A stretch of 14,228 nt of DNA from Bacteroidales bacterium UBA2764. GTDB lineage: Bacteria > Bacteroidota > Bacteroidia > Bacteroidales > Paludibacteraceae. The stretch is from NCBI GenBank assembly GCA_002352705.1, contig DEIW01000206.1:1-14228 (forward strand), in the 5' to 3' direction. Below, piece after piece: positions 12,471-14,228 of this stretch (positions are counted from its first letter, which is position 1; each line of letters opens with the position of its first letter). Both the position numbers and the translations under genes were made by a program. The notes under the pieces were generated by a model, which made no database searches, had not been told where the DNA came from, and saw only the letters and a program-made list of their open reading frames with translations.

Positions 12471-14228
12471 AATTTAGCTAACAATTGATCTGCCAAAACG
12501 GAATTGTAAAACTTAAAATTCGATTGGAAGCACTGATATTGATAATTCTGCGCAACATTAGTCACAAAGGAAGGAGGAGATGTAAAACCACGCTTGCTTG
12601 CATAAAGTATATAGTCAGGAACCATACCCGCCAATATATCTTTGAAGTACTGTTTGGGCTTACCTGGGACATACTTGTACTCTAATGGCAACGACATCAC
12701 ATGTTCATACAATTTATAATCTAACAGAGGAGAACGTACTTCTATAGAACATCCCATACTCAATCTATCTGACAAATATAGATATGCTTGCGTCATCACT
12801 GTATCAATACAATCATCGTATATCAAATCCACCTCTTTACTGGATGCACAAAGAGGAAAGCCTTTCTGAATCCGATAACGATAATCCTCCAACGATATAG
12901 TCTCGCCGTTCAACAACAAGGTAGCATTCTTTAAGAATCGATAGTAGTCATCATGTATCCACCATCCATAATAACTATCCACCAACTTATGCGGATAACC
13001 GGCATAGAGCACCCATTTTAAGTGTTGTTTCATAAACCGTAACCAATGCATTTTTTTCTCTTTGGAATTCCAAGGGAAAATAGCCTCATGTTCGCGACGT
13101 AACTTTAGTGATTCGCCTAATTCATTCCATGCCGGATAACCATAGAAAAGTTCATCGCCTCCCATACCACCAAGCAAAACCTTAAAACCAAGTTCCTTCA
13201 CTTTCTTAAACATCGCCCATTGAGCAATTGCAGTAGAGTCCGTCATCGGCTCATCAAGATACGATGTCAATTCGTCAAAACTATCAATATAATCGTTCTC
13301 CGATAATTCTATCTCATGATAGATGAACCCTTGCTCTCCGGCAAAACGTTTCGCCACATCCCGCTCGTCTTGCGCATGTGAACCGGTATAGCCAGTGGTA
13401 ATCGTATGTACCTCATGACCACAACGTTTGGCAATAGCAGCTACCGCGCTACTATCCACTCCTCCACTCAGCATCACGGCGACAGGCACATCACTCCGCA
13501 TCTCTATATCAACCGCTTCATGTAACAATTCTAAGGTTTTCTCTTTAGCTTGCTCTAACGTTCCATCAAAATCATACGTACGTTTCCGTTCCCAATAACG
13601 TTTATGCTGCACACCATTGGAATTGATAATTAGCATTTCTCCGGGCAGCACACGTTTGATTTGTTCAACCCACGTATTTCTCGGGTTAACACCTCCGGTA
13701 AATCGTATAGGCTCCAATAGTGCTTGAACGTTCAGCTGAGGGTTCGGTACATACTCTTGCATTATAGTCTTCAGTTCGGAAGATATAATCACACCACATG
13801 GTATCTCCGCATAATATACACGTTCTTCACCTATCCTATCTCGCGCTACGATCAGTTGCTGCTTTTTCGTATCATAAAGACAAAATGCGAACATGCCGCG
13901 CAGATGATGTACGAACTCTAATCCGTATAACTCATATAGATATAGTATTACTTCGCAATCAGAATCAGTAGTACACTCATATCCTTTAGCTGCAAGGTCT
14001 TTTTTCAGTTCACGATAGTTGTATATCTCACCATTGCTGATGAGTACTAACGATTTATCCTTGCTATAAAGCGGTTGCGAACCGGATTCCAATCCGATAA
14101 TCGATAGACGCACATGCCCGAAAGCACAATGCTCATCGTTCCAATAGCCTTCGCCATCCGGTCCACGATAACGCATCCGATCGTTCATGTTCTTGACACG
14201 TTGAAGGTCATTTTTCGTAATCGCTGTA
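12458..14228 (-). CDS. asnB: asparagine-synthase-type glutamine amidotransferase (5' end beyond window)
   Basis: The frame stays open to the window edge, and 13 residues (TAITKNDLQRVKN) precede the first internal Met at 14188. The gene therefore starts outside the window, where the expected Met-Cys-Gly-Ile N-terminus with the catalytic Cys should lie. Visible parts, numbered from that Met, are the class II glutaminase domain (RYRGPDGEGYW 6-16, ISNGEIYNYREL 50-61, LRGMFAFCLYD 96-106, ARDRIG 115-120) and the AMP-forming synthetase domain with the PP-loop VMLSGGVDSSAVA (238-250), LGGMGGDELFYGYP and EVRSPLLDYKL. The usual KPLYY after ARDRIG is replaced by ERVYY. AsnB makes asparagine, but in polysaccharide loci paralogues amidate uronic acids or other sugar carboxyls; the context favours that. 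The gene symbol reflects the family only. Confidence 0.9.
   Translation of the reverse strand, partial: TAITKNDLQRVKNMNDRMRYRGPDGEGYWNDEHCAFGHVRLSIIGLESGSQPLYSKDKSLVLISNGEIYNYRELKKDLAAKGYECTTDSDCEVILYLYELYGLEFVHHLRGMFAFCLYDTKKQQLIVARDRIGEERVYYAEIPCGVIISSELKTIMQEYVPNPQLNVQALLEPIRFTGGVNPRNTWVEQIKRVLPGEMLIINSNGVQHKRYWERKRTYDFDGTLEQAKEKTLELLHEAVDIEMRSDVPVAVMLSGGVDSSAVAAIAKRCGHEVHTITTGYTGSHAQDERDVAKRFAGEQGFIYHEIELSENDYIDSFDELTSYLDEPMTDSTAIAQWAMFKKVKELGFKVLLGGMGGDELFYGYPAWNELGESLKLRREHEAIFPWNSKEKKMHWLRFMKQHLKWVLYAGYPHKLVDSYYGWWIHDDYYRFLKNATLLLNGETISLEDYRYRIQKGFPLCASSKEVDLIYDDCIDTVMTQAYLYLSDRLSMGCSIEVRSPLLDYKLYEHVMSLPLEYKYVPGKPKQYFKDILAGMVPDYILYASKRGFTSPPSFVTNVAQNYQYQCFQSNFKFYNSVLADQLLAKLWKK

Overview
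The window looks like part of a surface-polysaccharide (O-antigen, capsule or exopolysaccharide) biosynthesis locus from a member of the Bacteroidales, probably a gut or rumen lineage. Three things point to this phylum: AT-rich leaders without Shine-Dalgarno sites, one promoter matching the Bacteroidetes pattern (TTTG, 20 bp, TAnnTTTG), and an AAA/DUF4143 ATPase of a type abundant in Bacteroidales. The species cannot be named from the sequence alone.

Layout. At the left edge one plus-strand gene (62-448) encodes a small basic hypothetical protein. It converges on the long minus-strand locus at a hairpin terminator (489-520). The locus reads right to left: an asparagine-synthase-type amidotransferase running off the window (12458-14228), a GT-A glycosyltransferase (11502-12470), a 14-codon relic of a GT2 gene (11451-11492), a repeat-rich spacer with a promoter, an AAA/DUF4143 ATPase (9767-11098), a second repeat-rich spacer, a GT2 glycosyltransferase carrying insertions (8544-9623), a DUF1919 protein, a membrane-anchored SGNH hydrolase, another GT2 (6089-7141), a hexapeptide acyltransferase, a GT-B-like glycosyltransferase, a WecB-type UDP-GlcNAc 2-epimerase, a polysaccharide pyruvyl transferase, a nitroreductase-family protein and a GT32 glycosyltransferase. 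From 9623 down to 502 the genes overlap or lie within 22 bp of each other, and three junctions are ATGA stop/start overlaps, so this is one translationally coupled operon.

How it works together (inference). WecB supplies UDP-ManNAc. Five glycosyltransferases build the repeat unit. The amidotransferase, acyltransferase, pyruvyl transferase and perhaps the SGNH protein decorate it. No flippase, polymerase or initiating sugar-phosphate transferase lies in the window, so the locus must continue to the right or be completed elsewhere.

Most unusual is the repeat content. Three biosynthetic genes contain intact-frame simple repeats (a G9 tract, a G8 tract and a 7-bp unit repeated almost five times) in which a change of one unit introduces an early stop, as in contingency (phase-variable) loci. 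The GT2 gene at 8544-9623 appears enlarged by three kinds of in-frame repeat insertion, one of which is clearly the same CACCATT/hairpin element found in the adjacent spacer, with a compensatory base-pair change. The ATPase gene sits between blocks of these elements, has its own promoter and a leader with three 33-bp-period repeats, and lies next to the broken start of another GT2 gene. It therefore looks like a cassette inserted into, or recombined within, the polysaccharide operon.
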